Below, piece after piece: positions 54,235 to 63,091 of a DNA stretch of 64,000 nt (positions are counted from its first letter, which is position 1; every line of letters starts with the position of its first letter). Position numbers and translations under genes: made by a program. This DNA comes from Burkholderiaceae bacterium (GTDB lineage Bacteria; Pseudomonadota; Gammaproteobacteria; Burkholderiales; Burkholderiaceae_E). The notes below the pieces were generated by a model. That model was not told the DNA's origin. It saw nothing but the letters and a program-made list of their open reading frames with translations, and ran no database searches. Location of the stretch: the NCBI GenBank assembly GCA_023954015.1, contig JAMLIS010000002.1, forward strand, positions 186,001 to 250,000, in the 5' to 3' direction.

Positions 54235-54863
54235 TCCGCGTCGTTCTCGTGGACGATCACGCGATGATCCGACGCGGCCTGCGGGAAACGCTCTCCGAGG
54301 CCGGCGACATCGAGATCGTCGGCGAAGCCGGCGACTACGCTTCGCTGCGCGCGCTGTTGCGCGAAACCCGTGCCGACGTGCTCGTGCTCGACCTGAACCT
54401 GCCGGGTCGCGGCGGCATCGACGTGCTCAAGGCGCTCGCCGGCGACGACGAGGCGCCGCGCGTGGTCGTGCTCTCGCAGTATCCCGAAGACCAGTACGCG
54501 ATCCGCGCCCTGCGCAGCGGAGCGATGGCGTACCTGAACAAGACGACCGAGCCGCGCGAGATCGTCGCGGCAGTGCGCGCGGTCGCATCGGGCAGGAAGC
54601 ACCTCACCCCCGATGTCGCGCAACTGCTGCTCGACACGGTCACGGGCAACACCGCAGGCGCGCGGCACGAGCAGCTCTCCGACCGCGAGCTGCAAACGCT
54701 GCTGCTCATCGCGAGCGGGCACCGGCTCTCGGAAATCGCCCAGGCGCTCACGCTGTCGCCGAAGACGGTAAGCGTGTACCGCGCGCGCGTGCTCGAGAAG
54801 CTCGGCGTCGCGACGAACGCCGAGCTGGCGTCGTATGCATTGCGGCACGGCCTGATCGACTAG
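54231..54863 (+). CDS. NarL/FixJ-type response regulator
   Basis: This is the partner of the kinase upstream, translationally coupled to it. The 210-residue protein has a receiver with Asp54 (VLVLDLNLPGRGGIDVLKAL), the Lys in AYLNKTTEPREIV, and a C-terminal LuxR-type helix-turn-helix (LSEIAQALTLSPKTVSVYRA). Target genes are unknown; the location beside the che operon makes a motility link possible but not shown. Confidence 0.94.
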   Translation: MIRVVLVDDHAMIRRGLRETLSEAGDIEIVGEAGDYASLRALLRETRADVLVLDLNLPGRGGIDVLKALAGDDEAPRVVVLSQYPEDQYAIRALRSGAMAYLNKTTEPREIVAAVRAVASGRKHLTPDVAQLLLDTVTGNTAGARHEQLSDRELQTLLLIASGHRLSEIAQALTLSPKTVSVYRARVLEKLGVATNAELASYALRHGLID

Positions 54864-54898
54864 CGCCTGTTCCCACGCAGCCGGCGGGCCCGGACCGG

Positions 54899-55405
54899 CT
54901 ACGGATTGCCGAGGAAATCGCGCTTGCCGATCGGCACGCCGTTCTGGCGCAGGATGTTGTAGGCGGTGACCGCGTGGAAGTAGACGTTCGGCATCGAATG
55001 CCCGAGCAGCAGTTGCATACCCTTGTAGCGCGTCTCCTTGCCGGTCACCGGAAGCACGATCTCGTCGTCCTCGGTTCCGTCGATGCGCTCCGGCGGCACG
55101 CTCCGGATGAATTCGACGGTGCGCGCGATCCGCTCCTTCAGTTCCGCGAAGGTCTTCTCGTCGTCAGGGTAGTACGGCACCTCCATGCCGGCCAACCGGG
55201 CCACGACGCTTCTCGCCTTGTCGCAGGCGATCTGCACCTGCTTGAACAGGGGATACATGTCGGGGGCGAGCCGATATTGCATCAGCGTCGCAGCGTCGAC
55301 GTACCCCGCGTCGACGTGTGCCTGCGCCTTGTCGAGGATTCCCGAAAGGTTCCCGAGAACGTTCGCCAGGCGCGGGACGCTGGCCTGGTACATCGAAATG
55401 GTCAT
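54899..55405 (-). CDS. DUF1993 family protein
   Basis: This 168-residue protein matches the uncharacterised DUF1993 family, which has a DinB-like four-helix bundle. Typical stretches are SMYQASVPRLANVLGNLSGI, LAPDMYPLFKQVQIACDKAR and LLLGHSMPNVYFHAVTAYNI with the conserved His residues. The start overlaps the stop of the enoyl-CoA hydratase-like gene by four bases, so the two are co-translated. Function is unknown. Confidence 0.85.
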   Translation of the reverse strand: MTISMYQASVPRLANVLGNLSGILDKAQAHVDAGYVDAATLMQYRLAPDMYPLFKQVQIACDKARSVVARLAGMEVPYYPDDEKTFAELKERIARTVEFIRSVPPERIDGTEDDEIVLPVTGKETRYKGMQLLLGHSMPNVYFHAVTAYNILRQNGVPIGKRDFLGNP

Positions 55406-56217
55406 GCGGTCTCTCCTGTCGGTGGCGCGATCCCGGCAGCGGGCTCGCCGCGCGACACGAACCGCTCGCTTGCCCTCCAGTGATCGGGATGCACCCACGT
55501 GGCGATCATCGCTTCGCGTTCGCGTCGTTCGCGCTCGCGCCTCGAAAGCGCGAGCCGATCCGACAACGCGATCGTCTTGAAGGCGCGCAGCACCTGCGGC
55601 GCCTGCGCGCGCAGCGGGCGCAGGAAGCGCTCGACGCACTGCCCGAGCGGCTCGCCGGCCGCGGCGACGACGTCGATCAGGCCGATCCCGAGCGCGCGCC
55701 CGGCGTCGATCGTCTGCGCGTCGATCAGGATCGACAACGCGCGATGTCCGCCGACGAGTGCAACGAGATCGATACCGCCGCCGAAGCCGGTACAGATGTT
55801 CATCCGCCCCTGCACGAAACCGATTCCGGCCTGCGGCGCCGCGACGCGGAAATCGCAGGCGACGGCCAGTTCGGCGCCTCCGCCCAGCGCCACGCCGTTC
55901 AGCGCCGCGATCACCGGCACCGGAAATTCGCGCACAGCGCGCAGCGTTTCGCTTGCCTCGGTCCACAGGGCTTGCGCGTCGGCAGCCGAGCGCAGTCCGT
56001 CGAACTCCTTCAGGTCGCCGCCCGCCGCGAAGCTCTGGTCGCCGGCGCCGGTGAGCACGGCGGCGCGCAGCGCCGGATCGGCCGCGGCGTCGGTGAACGC
56101 CCGGCGCAACTCGGCGAGCACGCGCGTACTCAGCGCATTGCGTTGACGCGGCCGATCGATCGTCACCCGCAGCACATCGACGTGCCGCTCGACGCGGAGG
56201 AACCGGTAGTCAGTCAT
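55402..56217 (-). CDS. Enoyl-CoA hydratase/isomerase family protein
   Basis: This is a crotonase-fold protein of 271 residues. The oxyanion-hole segments are visible as SFAAGGDLKEFDGLRSAADA and ALNGVALGGGAELAVACDFR. The second catalytic Glu of enoyl-CoA hydratases is not clearly present (GIGFVQGRMNICTGFGGGID at the usual place), so another crotonase-type reaction is possible. The substrate cannot be predicted. It is coupled to the DUF1993 gene and lies 128 bases downstream of senB. Confidence 0.85.
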   Translation of the reverse strand: MTDYRFLRVERHVDVLRVTIDRPRQRNALSTRVLAELRRAFTDAAADPALRAAVLTGAGDQSFAAGGDLKEFDGLRSAADAQALWTEASETLRAVREFPVPVIAALNGVALGGGAELAVACDFRVAAPQAGIGFVQGRMNICTGFGGGIDLVALVGGHRALSILIDAQTIDAGRALGIGLIDVVAAAGEPLGQCVERFLRPLRAQAPQVLRAFKTIALSDRLALSRRERERREREAMIATWVHPDHWRASERFVSRGEPAAGIAPPTGETA

Positions 56218-56345
56218 CGAAACACGCCGGCAACGAAGAGGTCGGGTCGGGACTCGGGAGCGTAGGTCGCATCGTAGCGCAGCGTGGCGCGTCATCGCGC
56301 AGCGGCGAGCGCGACGCGGCGCCGCCCGGAGCGACCTCGGCTGCC

Positions 56346-57302
56346 TTAGCGCAGCAGCGGACCCAGCATCGAGTGGAGCCCCTGGCGCTCGCGCGCCGGA
56401 TCGAACAACGCCGCGCGCGCATCGCACTGCGCCTGCAGCGCCGCCAACGCGCCGGGATCGTCTCGCGTGCGCCGCAACAGCGCGGCGAGCGCCGTCGAAT
56501 CGCCGAGCGGAAAGTAACCGCCGTAGTCTTCGCCGAGCAGTCCGACGTTGCCGTCGATGCGCGAAGCGAGCACTGCGGTGCCGTTGCGCACCGCTTCGAT
56601 CACGACGTGCGCACCGCCCTCGATGCGGCTCGCGTGGACGAGGACGTGCGCGGCGCGGATCCGTGCCAGCGTGCGCCCGTGCCCGAGCGCACCGAACCAG
56701 CGATAGCGCAGACCGGCCGCCATCAGCGCGCGTGCTTCGGCGGCAAGCGCCGGATCGAGCGCGGCGCCGACGTGCTCGAACACGATGTCGGCGCGATCCG
56801 CGAGCCTGCGCACCGCCTCGAAGTAGGTGGACGGGCATTTCTCGTCGCGCAGGTGACCTACCATCACCGCTCGCAGCAGCCGCTGCGTCTTGGCTGCGCG
56901 GGCGCGCGCGGGGCACGATTGCAGCAGCACGCTCGCTTTGGGCCGCAACGGCGCGGGCAGCGCCTGCGGGCCACGCTCGTTGAGCACGACCAGCCGATCG
57001 GCCAGCGCGACCGAGCGCTGCGCGTCGCCGTCGTTCGCGATGTCGCGATACAGATCGGTTCCCGTCAGCACGAGCAGCAGCGGCCGCCTCGGATGTCGCG
57101 CGCGCCACGCGAAGATCGACGCCGCCGAGCGGCGCGCGTGCAGCGCGATCATCAGCGCCTCGTCGCCGTCGCGCCACTGCTGCACCACGCGCACCCGATA
57201 GTCGTTCGCCAGAAAGCCCGACCAGCGCTGCGCCGTTCGCCAGTTTCCGCTGTTGGCATCGGCGCTGGCCGGTGTCACTATCACGAGCTGCGTTTTCTTC
57301 AT
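56346..57302 (-). CDS. senB: Selenosugar synthase-like glycosyltransferase SenB
   Basis: SenB makes the carbon-selenium bond of a selenosugar from selenophosphate and a UDP-sugar in selenoneine synthesis. The 318-residue protein is a GT4-like glycosyltransferase with the SenB-type opening VIVTPASADANSGNWRTAQR, LMIALHARRSAASIFAWRAR and VLTGTDLYRDIANDGDAQRS, and the donor-binding end VHASRIEGGAHVVIEAVRNG. The divergent senA next to it supports the assignment. No senC (selD-like) gene is in the window. The start codon is only 20 bases from that of senA. Confidence 0.85.
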   Translation of the reverse strand: MKKTQLVIVTPASADANSGNWRTAQRWSGFLANDYRVRVVQQWRDGDEALMIALHARRSAASIFAWRARHPRRPLLLVLTGTDLYRDIANDGDAQRSVALADRLVVLNERGPQALPAPLRPKASVLLQSCPARARAAKTQRLLRAVMVGHLRDEKCPSTYFEAVRRLADRADIVFEHVGAALDPALAAEARALMAAGLRYRWFGALGHGRTLARIRAAHVLVHASRIEGGAHVVIEAVRNGTAVLASRIDGNVGLLGEDYGGYFPLGDSTALAALLRRTRDDPGALAALQAQCDARAALFDPARERQGLHSMLGPLLR

Positions 57303-57322
57303 CGGGACGGTTCGGGGCGCGA

Positions 57323-58567
57323 ATGGTCGATGATCGAAGCGCCGGCATCGGGATCCGCAGCGCCGGCATCGAAGCGCTTGCCGGGGCGCTGATCGAGAGC
57401 CGTCGCGACACGCTGGCGGCTTTCGCGTCCTTCGAGCGGAACCTCGAAACGCTCGTCGTGCCGCAATGCGCGGAATCGAACCCGCCGCTGTGGGAGTTGG
57501 GCCACATCGGATGGTTCCAGGAATACTGGATCGCACGCAATCCGGAACGTGCGCTGGGCGCCCGCGCGAATCCGGAAGCGCCGCGCCTGCCGGGCGTACG
57601 GACGGAAGCCGACCTCCTGTACGACTCGGCAAAGGTCGCGCACGCCACGCGCTGGAACCTGCCGCTGCCCGATGCGCAAGCGACCCGCGAGGACCTGCGC
57701 GCGCAACTCGATCGCACGCTCCGACTGCTGCACGTTGCCGACGGCAGCGACGACGGATTGTATTTCTTCCGGCTGGCGCTCTTTCACGAGGACATGCATC
57801 ACGAAGCCGCAACATACATGGCGCACGCGCTCGGCTTCGAGATCGCCGCGCTGCCCGCGCCGGCCTCGCCCGCCGGCAGGCGCCGAACGATCGAATTCGA
57901 CGCGGGACCGTGGCGCCTGGGCTTCGAGGGCGCCGGCTTCGCCTTCGACAACGAACGCCAGGCGCACGAAGTGCGGATACCCGGCTGTCGCATCGACGAC
58001 CGAGTCGTTCGCTGGCGCGAATACCTGCCTTTCGTCGAAGCGGGCGGCTACGAGCAGCACGGCTGGTGGAGCGACCCCGGGCGCGAATGGCTGCGCAGCC
58101 GACGGCTGCGCGCGCCGCGTTATCTCGAGCGCAGGCCGCAGGGCTGGCAGCGATGGTGGAACGGCAACTGGATCGAGCTCGACCCGACGCTGCCCGCCTG
58201 CCACCTCACGCAGCACGAAGCGTTCGCGTGGTGCAACTGGGCGGGACGACGCCTGCCCACCGAAGCCGAATGGGAACGCGCCGCGATCGAAGCGGGCGAC
58301 GCATTCCAGTGGGGCGAGGTCTGGGAATGGACGTCGAGTGCTTTCGCGCCGTACCCGGGTTTCGCCGCGCATCCGTACCGTGCCTATTCGGCGCCGTGGT
58401 TCGACGGCCGACCGGTCCTGCGCGGCGCGTCGTACGCCACCACGCCACGGATGCGCCATCCGCGCTATCGCAATTTCTTCGGCGCCGAGCGCAACGACGT
58501 CTACGCCGGGTTCCGCAGCTGCGCAAGGCAAGGCGGGCGCTTGCTCCCGACGACGAAGATCGATTGA
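57323..58567 (+). CDS. senA: Selenoneine synthase-like protein SenA (EgtB family)
   Basis: SenA joins the selenosugar to hercynine, giving a selenoneine precursor. The 414-residue protein has an N-terminal DinB-like domain with iron-binding His residues (ELGHIGWFQEYW at about residues 56-70 and LFHEDMHHEAATYMAH at about 151-166) and a C-terminal formylglycine-enzyme-like domain (RLPTEAEWERAA, then GEVWEWTSSAFAPYPGF and RHPRYRNFFGAERNDVYAGF). This fits the EgtB-like group to which SenA belongs. An ATG at 57323 is used. EgtB itself would also fit by fold; the SenB neighbour favours SenA. Confidence 0.85.
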   Translation: MVDDRSAGIGIRSAGIEALAGALIESRRDTLAAFASFERNLETLVVPQCAESNPPLWELGHIGWFQEYWIARNPERALGARANPEAPRLPGVRTEADLLYDSAKVAHATRWNLPLPDAQATREDLRAQLDRTLRLLHVADGSDDGLYFFRLALFHEDMHHEAATYMAHALGFEIAALPAPASPAGRRRTIEFDAGPWRLGFEGAGFAFDNERQAHEVRIPGCRIDDRVVRWREYLPFVEAGGYEQHGWWSDPGREWLRSRRLRAPRYLERRPQGWQRWWNGNWIELDPTLPACHLTQHEAFAWCNWAGRRLPTEAEWERAAIEAGDAFQWGEVWEWTSSAFAPYPGFAAHPYRAYSAPWFDGRPVLRGASYATTPRMRHPRYRNFFGAERNDVYAGFRSCARQGGRLLPTTKID

Positions 58568-60262
58568 TCAGCGAGTCGCCGCGAAGACCCGGTTCTTTCC
58601 GGCGCGCTTGGCGCGATACATCGCTTCGTCGGCCCGTTCGACGATCGCGTCGAGCGACTCCGAACCGTCCGATTGCGCGACGCCCGCCGAAAAGGTCACG
58701 AAGACCCGCTCGTCGCCGTTCAGGTAGACGTTGTTGGTCAGCGCGCGTTGTGCGCGACGGATCACTTCGAGCGCGTGATCGACGGGCACCGACGGAAGCA
58801 GCACGACGAACTCCTCGCCCCCGTAGCGCGCGACGACATCGGTCGGGCGCAGGCTGCCGGACAGCACGCGCGCGAGATGGCGCAAGGCCTCGTCACCCTT
58901 CTGGTGGCCGAAAGCGTCGTTCAATCGCTTGAAATCGTCCACGTCGATCAGCGCGAGCGACAGCGGCGCCGCCGCATTCCGGCAGTCGCGCGACAGGTCG
59001 TCGAACGAACGCTCGAGCCCGCGCCGGTTCAGCAACCGGGTCAGGTGATCCGTCATGACCAGCGCGCTGGCGTTGTCGAGCTCGCCGGCCAGGCGCTCGA
59101 CCTCGTCCTGCAACTGCCGCGCACGCTCGCCTGCGGCGGCGAAGTCGTTGCGCGACGCATCGAACTCGACGTAGACCGACCGCGTCTCGTCGATCAGTTC
59201 ATGCACGACGCCGGCAAGCGTGGCCAGGTCGGGCGACTTGCGGATGTTCTCCATGTACGTGCCGAGCTTGTCGCCGAAGCGGCCGCTCGACGCGGTGAGC
59301 GCGCCCAGCCAGTCGACGCACTGCGCGAGCATCGACTTCATCATCTGCAGCGAATCGCGGCGCAGCTGCAGCAGCCGCTGGTGCTCCTCGGCCGTCCTGC
59401 GAAGGACGTCGCGCGCCAGTGCGAGGTCGCGCCGGTCGGGGAAGCGGCCGGAGGGCTCGAGCGTCGCGCGGATTGTGTCGAACTGGCGACGCACCCACGC
59501 CTCCTCCTCGACGAGGGTGGGTACCGTCTCGCAGATCGTCACGAGCAGGCGCGTCATCTCGTCCAGCAGGCGGCGCGCCGTGTCGGCGTGCGCTTGCGCA
59601 GCGGACGCCTGCTCGTCGGGCCGATCCGCCGGATCGCCCGCGGCAGCCGAAATCGGCTTGTCCGCGGCCGGCGTCGATCGGTCCGCCGCAGGCGAGGTCG
59701 ATGCGTCCGCGGCGGCCGAAGCCGTTTCGTCGACGGCGGGTGAGGTCGGTGGTTGCGCCAGGGACGAGGCCGCCGACCCATCGGCCGGCGGCGGCGGCGG
59801 CAGATTTCCGGCCGCCGCGAAATCGGCTCGATCCGTCACGGAACCGCCGGCGGAGTTGGCGCATCGGTCACCCTCGTCGCGCTTCCACGAGTCGACGAGC
59901 GAAGAGAGCCGGCCGACCAGTCGAGCGGCATCCGACGGGCGGCTCAGCACGCGCTGCAGCGCCTCCTTCTTGCGCGCCCGGGTCCAGTTGCGTTGCGGAA
60001 TCTCCACCCAGTGCATCGCCTCGGCAACGACCGGACCGAGCGGTGCCGACTCGCAGCCGTCCACGTGCCGGGGCTCGGCTGAACGCGCAGGCTCGGACTC
60101 GCCCGCGTCCGCGTGCTCGTCGTCCGGCCCGTTGCCTCCGACGCGCTCCCAGGCGCGCCGATACTGGTCGGGCGTCGGCGACAGCCGTCGTTGGGCAAGA
60201 TAACGCAACGCCGACCTTGCACGCTCGGCGGCGCTGGGCAGTGCGATCTCGGAGGTAATCAT
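58568..60262 (-). CDS. Diguanylate cyclase (GGDEF) with long N-terminal regulatory region
   Basis: This 564-residue protein makes c-di-GMP. The C-terminal ~165 residues are a GGDEF domain with an intact active motif GGEEF at about residue 481 and an RxxD product-inhibition site five residues before it (LRPTDVVARYGGEEF). The N-terminal part has a small domain (about residues 1-125), an Ala/Ser/Asp-rich linker with imperfect repeats (about 140-220) and a long helical section with coiled-coil features. No membrane segment is seen. It directly abuts senA on the opposite strand. A weak sigma-28-like site lies 10 bases upstream. Confidence 0.92.
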   Translation of the reverse strand: MITSEIALPSAAERARSALRYLAQRRLSPTPDQYRRAWERVGGNGPDDEHADAGESEPARSAEPRHVDGCESAPLGPVVAEAMHWVEIPQRNWTRARKKEALQRVLSRPSDAARLVGRLSSLVDSWKRDEGDRCANSAGGSVTDRADFAAAGNLPPPPPADGSAASSLAQPPTSPAVDETASAAADASTSPAADRSTPAADKPISAAAGDPADRPDEQASAAQAHADTARRLLDEMTRLLVTICETVPTLVEEEAWVRRQFDTIRATLEPSGRFPDRRDLALARDVLRRTAEEHQRLLQLRRDSLQMMKSMLAQCVDWLGALTASSGRFGDKLGTYMENIRKSPDLATLAGVVHELIDETRSVYVEFDASRNDFAAAGERARQLQDEVERLAGELDNASALVMTDHLTRLLNRRGLERSFDDLSRDCRNAAAPLSLALIDVDDFKRLNDAFGHQKGDEALRHLARVLSGSLRPTDVVARYGGEEFVVLLPSVPVDHALEVIRRAQRALTNNVYLNGDERVFVTFSAGVAQSDGSESLDAIVERADEAMYRAKRAGKNRVFAATR

Positions 60263-60272
60263 CGTTCCGCCG

Positions 60273-60299
60273 TTTTCGTCTTGCGCGTGAAATTGTTCA
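60273..60299 (-). promoter_or_regulatory. Weak sigma-28-like site before the diguanylate cyclase gene
   Basis: On the minus strand: TGAA, 15 bases, GACGAAAA (3 of 4 and 6 of 8 matches). The -10 ends 10 bases before the ATG, which leaves almost no leader, so this may be a chance match. Confidence 0.2.
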
Positions 60300-60436
60300 T
60301 TCGCGCGCCGACGAGCGGCTGGAAGCGATCGCCGGGCGACGCCGCGGCGTCGGCGCTGCGCGTCGGGCGGGCGTTCAGGGTGAGGACGGCCGCGCACTGC
60401 CCGAAACCCGGACGGCGGCCCGGAACCCGAAGCCGC

Positions 60437-61837
60437 TCACTGCCGGACGGACTCTTCGATGCACGCATCGGCATCGCCGAGAAAAGCCCCCTGCTCGCGC
60501 AGTCGATCTTGCAGCAAGGCGACCGGCAGGTCACGGAGGCTGCATCCCTCGCGCAGTGCCGATGCCGCGGCGGTGCCGGCGGCCTGCCCCATGACGAAGC
60601 AGGCGCCGCTCACGCGCGCAGCCGACTGCGCGTCGTGCGTCATCGATGCGCAACGCCCGGCCACGAGGAGATTGTCCACGTCGCCGGCGGTGCCCGCGCG
60701 CGGCAGCAGCATTCGGTACGGAAGCTGGTTGTAGCCGCGCGACTGCGGAATCGGCGGCCAGGTCCAGCGCACGTCGCGGGCAACGTGCTGTTCGAGCGGC
60801 CAGCCGTTCACGCCGATGCGGTCGTCGAAATCGGCGCAGCCGAGCACGTCTTCGCGCGTGAGCACGACCTCGCCGACGAGACGGCGCGTCTCGCGAATAC
60901 CCAGCTGCGCGGCGATCGCCAGCAGGTAGGCGTCCTCGAAGCCCGGGACGCGCGCGCGCAGGAAGCGCAGGTAGTCGACGATCTGCCTGCGCCCTTCGAG
61001 CTCGCCGGCGCTCAGCGAGCGCGCATCGGTGCCGTCGGTCGCCGAACCGTCCGGATTGCTCAATTGCGTGACGTTCACGCGCCACTCGTACGGCCGCTTC
61101 TGCGGCCGCAGGATCGCTCCCCGGCGGGGAAAGCGAAACGCGCCTTCGGCTTCGGCCGCTTCCATCCGACTGGCGATGGTCGCCCACGCCTGTCCCGCAC
61201 GCTCGGCGTCGACGTTGCCCACGCGAAACATCAGTGTCGGGTAGAGCAACGAGCCCGCGTCGTCGCCCTTCTCCGTCGGAACGCCTGCCCAGTACGCGAG
61301 ATCGGCGTCGCCCGATGCATCGACGAAGACGCGGCCACGCACGGCGCAGCGACCCGATTTCGTCTCGACGAGCAGCGCCTCGATCGCGCCCGTCGGGCTG
61401 CGATGAACGGCGACGGCCAGCGCATGGAACAGCAACTGCACGCCCGCGGCGACCAGCAGCCCGTCGGCCGCGCATTCGAAGGCCGCGACGTCGTACGCCT
61501 GCGCGCAGGTCTTCCCGAGCACGAGATGCGGTTCGTTCAAGCCGTCCAGCTCCCGCATCCGGTCGAGCAGATCGTCGACGACGCCGTGCACCACCCGGCG
61601 GATCTCGCCGTGGACGTTCGCGTGCAGTCCGCAGAAATTGGTCACGCCGGCTGCGGTTCCCATGCCGCCGAGGAAACCGTAGCGCTCGACGAGCAGCACG
61701 CGCGCGCCGTTGCGCGAGGCGCTGCACGCGGCAGCGATTCCGGCCGGGCCGCCGCCGAGCACGACGACGTCGAATTCGCCGTACACCGGCGTGTCACGCG
61801 CGGGTTCGCGCACGGCATTGCTCGCCGCGCGTCCCAT
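60437..61837 (-). CDS. FAD-dependent oxidoreductase (FAD_oxidored type)
   Basis: This 466-residue flavoprotein has an N-terminal FAD-binding fold (VVVLGGGPAGIAAACSASRN, then LVERYGFLGGMGTAAGVTNF) and a C-terminal FAD segment (LLVAGRCASMTHDAQSAARV and CFVMGQAAGTAAASALREGC). It resembles the pfam FAD-dependent oxidoreductase family often found beside Bug-type binding proteins in Burkholderiales. The substrate is unknown, probably an organic acid. It follows the binding-protein gene by 68 bases. Confidence 0.88.
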   Translation of the reverse strand: MGRAASNAVREPARDTPVYGEFDVVVLGGGPAGIAAACSASRNGARVLLVERYGFLGGMGTAAGVTNFCGLHANVHGEIRRVVHGVVDDLLDRMRELDGLNEPHLVLGKTCAQAYDVAAFECAADGLLVAAGVQLLFHALAVAVHRSPTGAIEALLVETKSGRCAVRGRVFVDASGDADLAYWAGVPTEKGDDAGSLLYPTLMFRVGNVDAERAGQAWATIASRMEAAEAEGAFRFPRRGAILRPQKRPYEWRVNVTQLSNPDGSATDGTDARSLSAGELEGRRQIVDYLRFLRARVPGFEDAYLLAIAAQLGIRETRRLVGEVVLTREDVLGCADFDDRIGVNGWPLEQHVARDVRWTWPPIPQSRGYNQLPYRMLLPRAGTAGDVDNLLVAGRCASMTHDAQSAARVSGACFVMGQAAGTAAASALREGCSLRDLPVALLQDRLREQGAFLGDADACIEESVRQ

Positions 61838-61905
61838 TGCCCCGGATGGTTCGACCGACACCGAAGAGGTCTCGCGCAGGCCGTGCTCGCGCCTGCGCGT
61901 TCGGT

Positions 61906-62877
61906 TCAGTCGAGGCGGATGCCGTGCTTCTGCACGATCGGCCGCCACCGCTCGAGATCGCTCTGCAACGTCGCCCTGAACTCGTCCGGAGAGTTCGCCA
62001 CCACGTCCATGTAGAGCCCGCGCAGCCTGTCGCGCACGTCGGGATCGGCCAGCACGGCGACGATTTCGTCGTGCAGTCGGCTCACGATCGCCGCCGGTGT
62101 CCTGGCGGGCGCGATGAACCCCATCCAGGCATCGGCCTGGACGTCGCGCACGCCGCCCTCCGCCAGCGTCGGCAACTCCGGCAACGCCGCCGAGCGCGTC
62201 GCGGTCGTCACGGCCAGCGCGTGCAGCTTGCCCGCCTTGACCTGCGGCATCACGGCCGCGGCGGGCAACACGGCCAGGTCGACCTCGCCGCTCATGACCG
62301 CCATCGCAGCCTTCGTCGAACCGGCGTAGGGAACGTGAACGATCTCGGTTCCCGCGCGCGCGGCGATCGCCTCGACCGCGAGATGCGAAATGCTGCCGGC
62401 GCCCATCGAGGAGAAGTTGTACTTGCCCGGATCGCGCTGCAGTCGCGCGATCAGCTCCGCAGTGTCCGCCGCCGGCAGCCGCGAGCCGACGACGAGCACG
62501 CTCGGTTGGGTGGCAGCGATCGTGATCGGCGCGATGTCGCGGGCCGGGTCGTACGGCATGTTCCGGAACAGCAGCGTGTTCACGGCGAGCGGGCCGGCGA
62601 TGCTGATGCCGATCGTCTGGCCGTCGGGCGCCGCCTTCGCCACCGCGTCGGTGCCGATGTTGCCGCTCGCGCCCGGCTTGTTCTCGACGACGAACGGCTT
62701 GCCCAGGCGCGTCGTCAGGTGCTCGGAAACGATGCGCGCGACGATGTCGGGCGTCGAGCCCGGCCCGTACGGGACGATGACCTTCACGGGACCGCTGGGC
62801 CAGTTCTGCGCGAACGCCGGTGCGACAGCCAGGCAAAGCCCGACAAGCGAAAACGCGAGGAAGGGACGACGCTTCAT
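61906..62877 (-). CDS. Bug-type (TctC-like) periplasmic substrate-binding protein
   Basis: This is a tripartite tricarboxylate transporter type binding protein of 323 residues. It starts at the ATG at 62877 with a GGAG ribosome site and has a Sec signal peptide (FLAFSLVGLCLAVAPAFAQ). The mature part has VIVPYGPGSTPDIVARIVSE and VVENKPGASGNIGTDAVAKA, typical of Bug proteins. No membrane components (TctA/TctB) are nearby, as is common for orphan Bug genes. The substrate is probably a carboxylate. Confidence 0.93.
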   Translation of the reverse strand: MKRRPFLAFSLVGLCLAVAPAFAQNWPSGPVKVIVPYGPGSTPDIVARIVSEHLTTRLGKPFVVENKPGASGNIGTDAVAKAAPDGQTIGISIAGPLAVNTLLFRNMPYDPARDIAPITIAATQPSVLVVGSRLPAADTAELIARLQRDPGKYNFSSMGAGSISHLAVEAIAARAGTEIVHVPYAGSTKAAMAVMSGEVDLAVLPAAAVMPQVKAGKLHALAVTTATRSAALPELPTLAEGGVRDVQADAWMGFIAPARTPAAIVSRLHDEIVAVLADPDVRDRLRGLYMDVVANSPDEFRATLQSDLERWRPIVQKHGIRLD

Positions 62878-62909
62878 GCGTGAATCTCCAAGGGGCGAGC
62901 CGACGCACA

Positions 62910-62936
62910 TTATCGGGCGAAACGCCGGCCGACTTA
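62910..62936 (-). promoter_or_regulatory. Sigma-28-like site before the Bug-type gene
   Basis: On the minus strand: TAAG, 15 bases, CCCGATAA (3 of 4 and 7 of 8 matches) with the exact spacing of the fliC promoter. It would leave a leader of about 25 bases to the ATG at 62877. Activity is unproven, as a metabolic gene would be an unusual target. Confidence 0.35.
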
Positions 62937-63091
62937 TGCCCTTCGCCGCGCGTTCCGCTCGGCACCCGGAAGCGAAGAGCACGGCGACGAGACGGCGTTG
63001 CGGCGGATGATCGCGGCGCCGCAGCCCTGGCAGCATCGCGCGCACCGTCCGATTCGAGCACGGATGCAACGGGCTCGGTCGCGGGTTATCA

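Noticed and set aside
60273..60299. Strong claim that the diguanylate cyclase belongs to the sigma-28 regulon
   Set aside because: The site has two mismatches in the -10 and lies too close to the ATG; kept only as a low-confidence feature.
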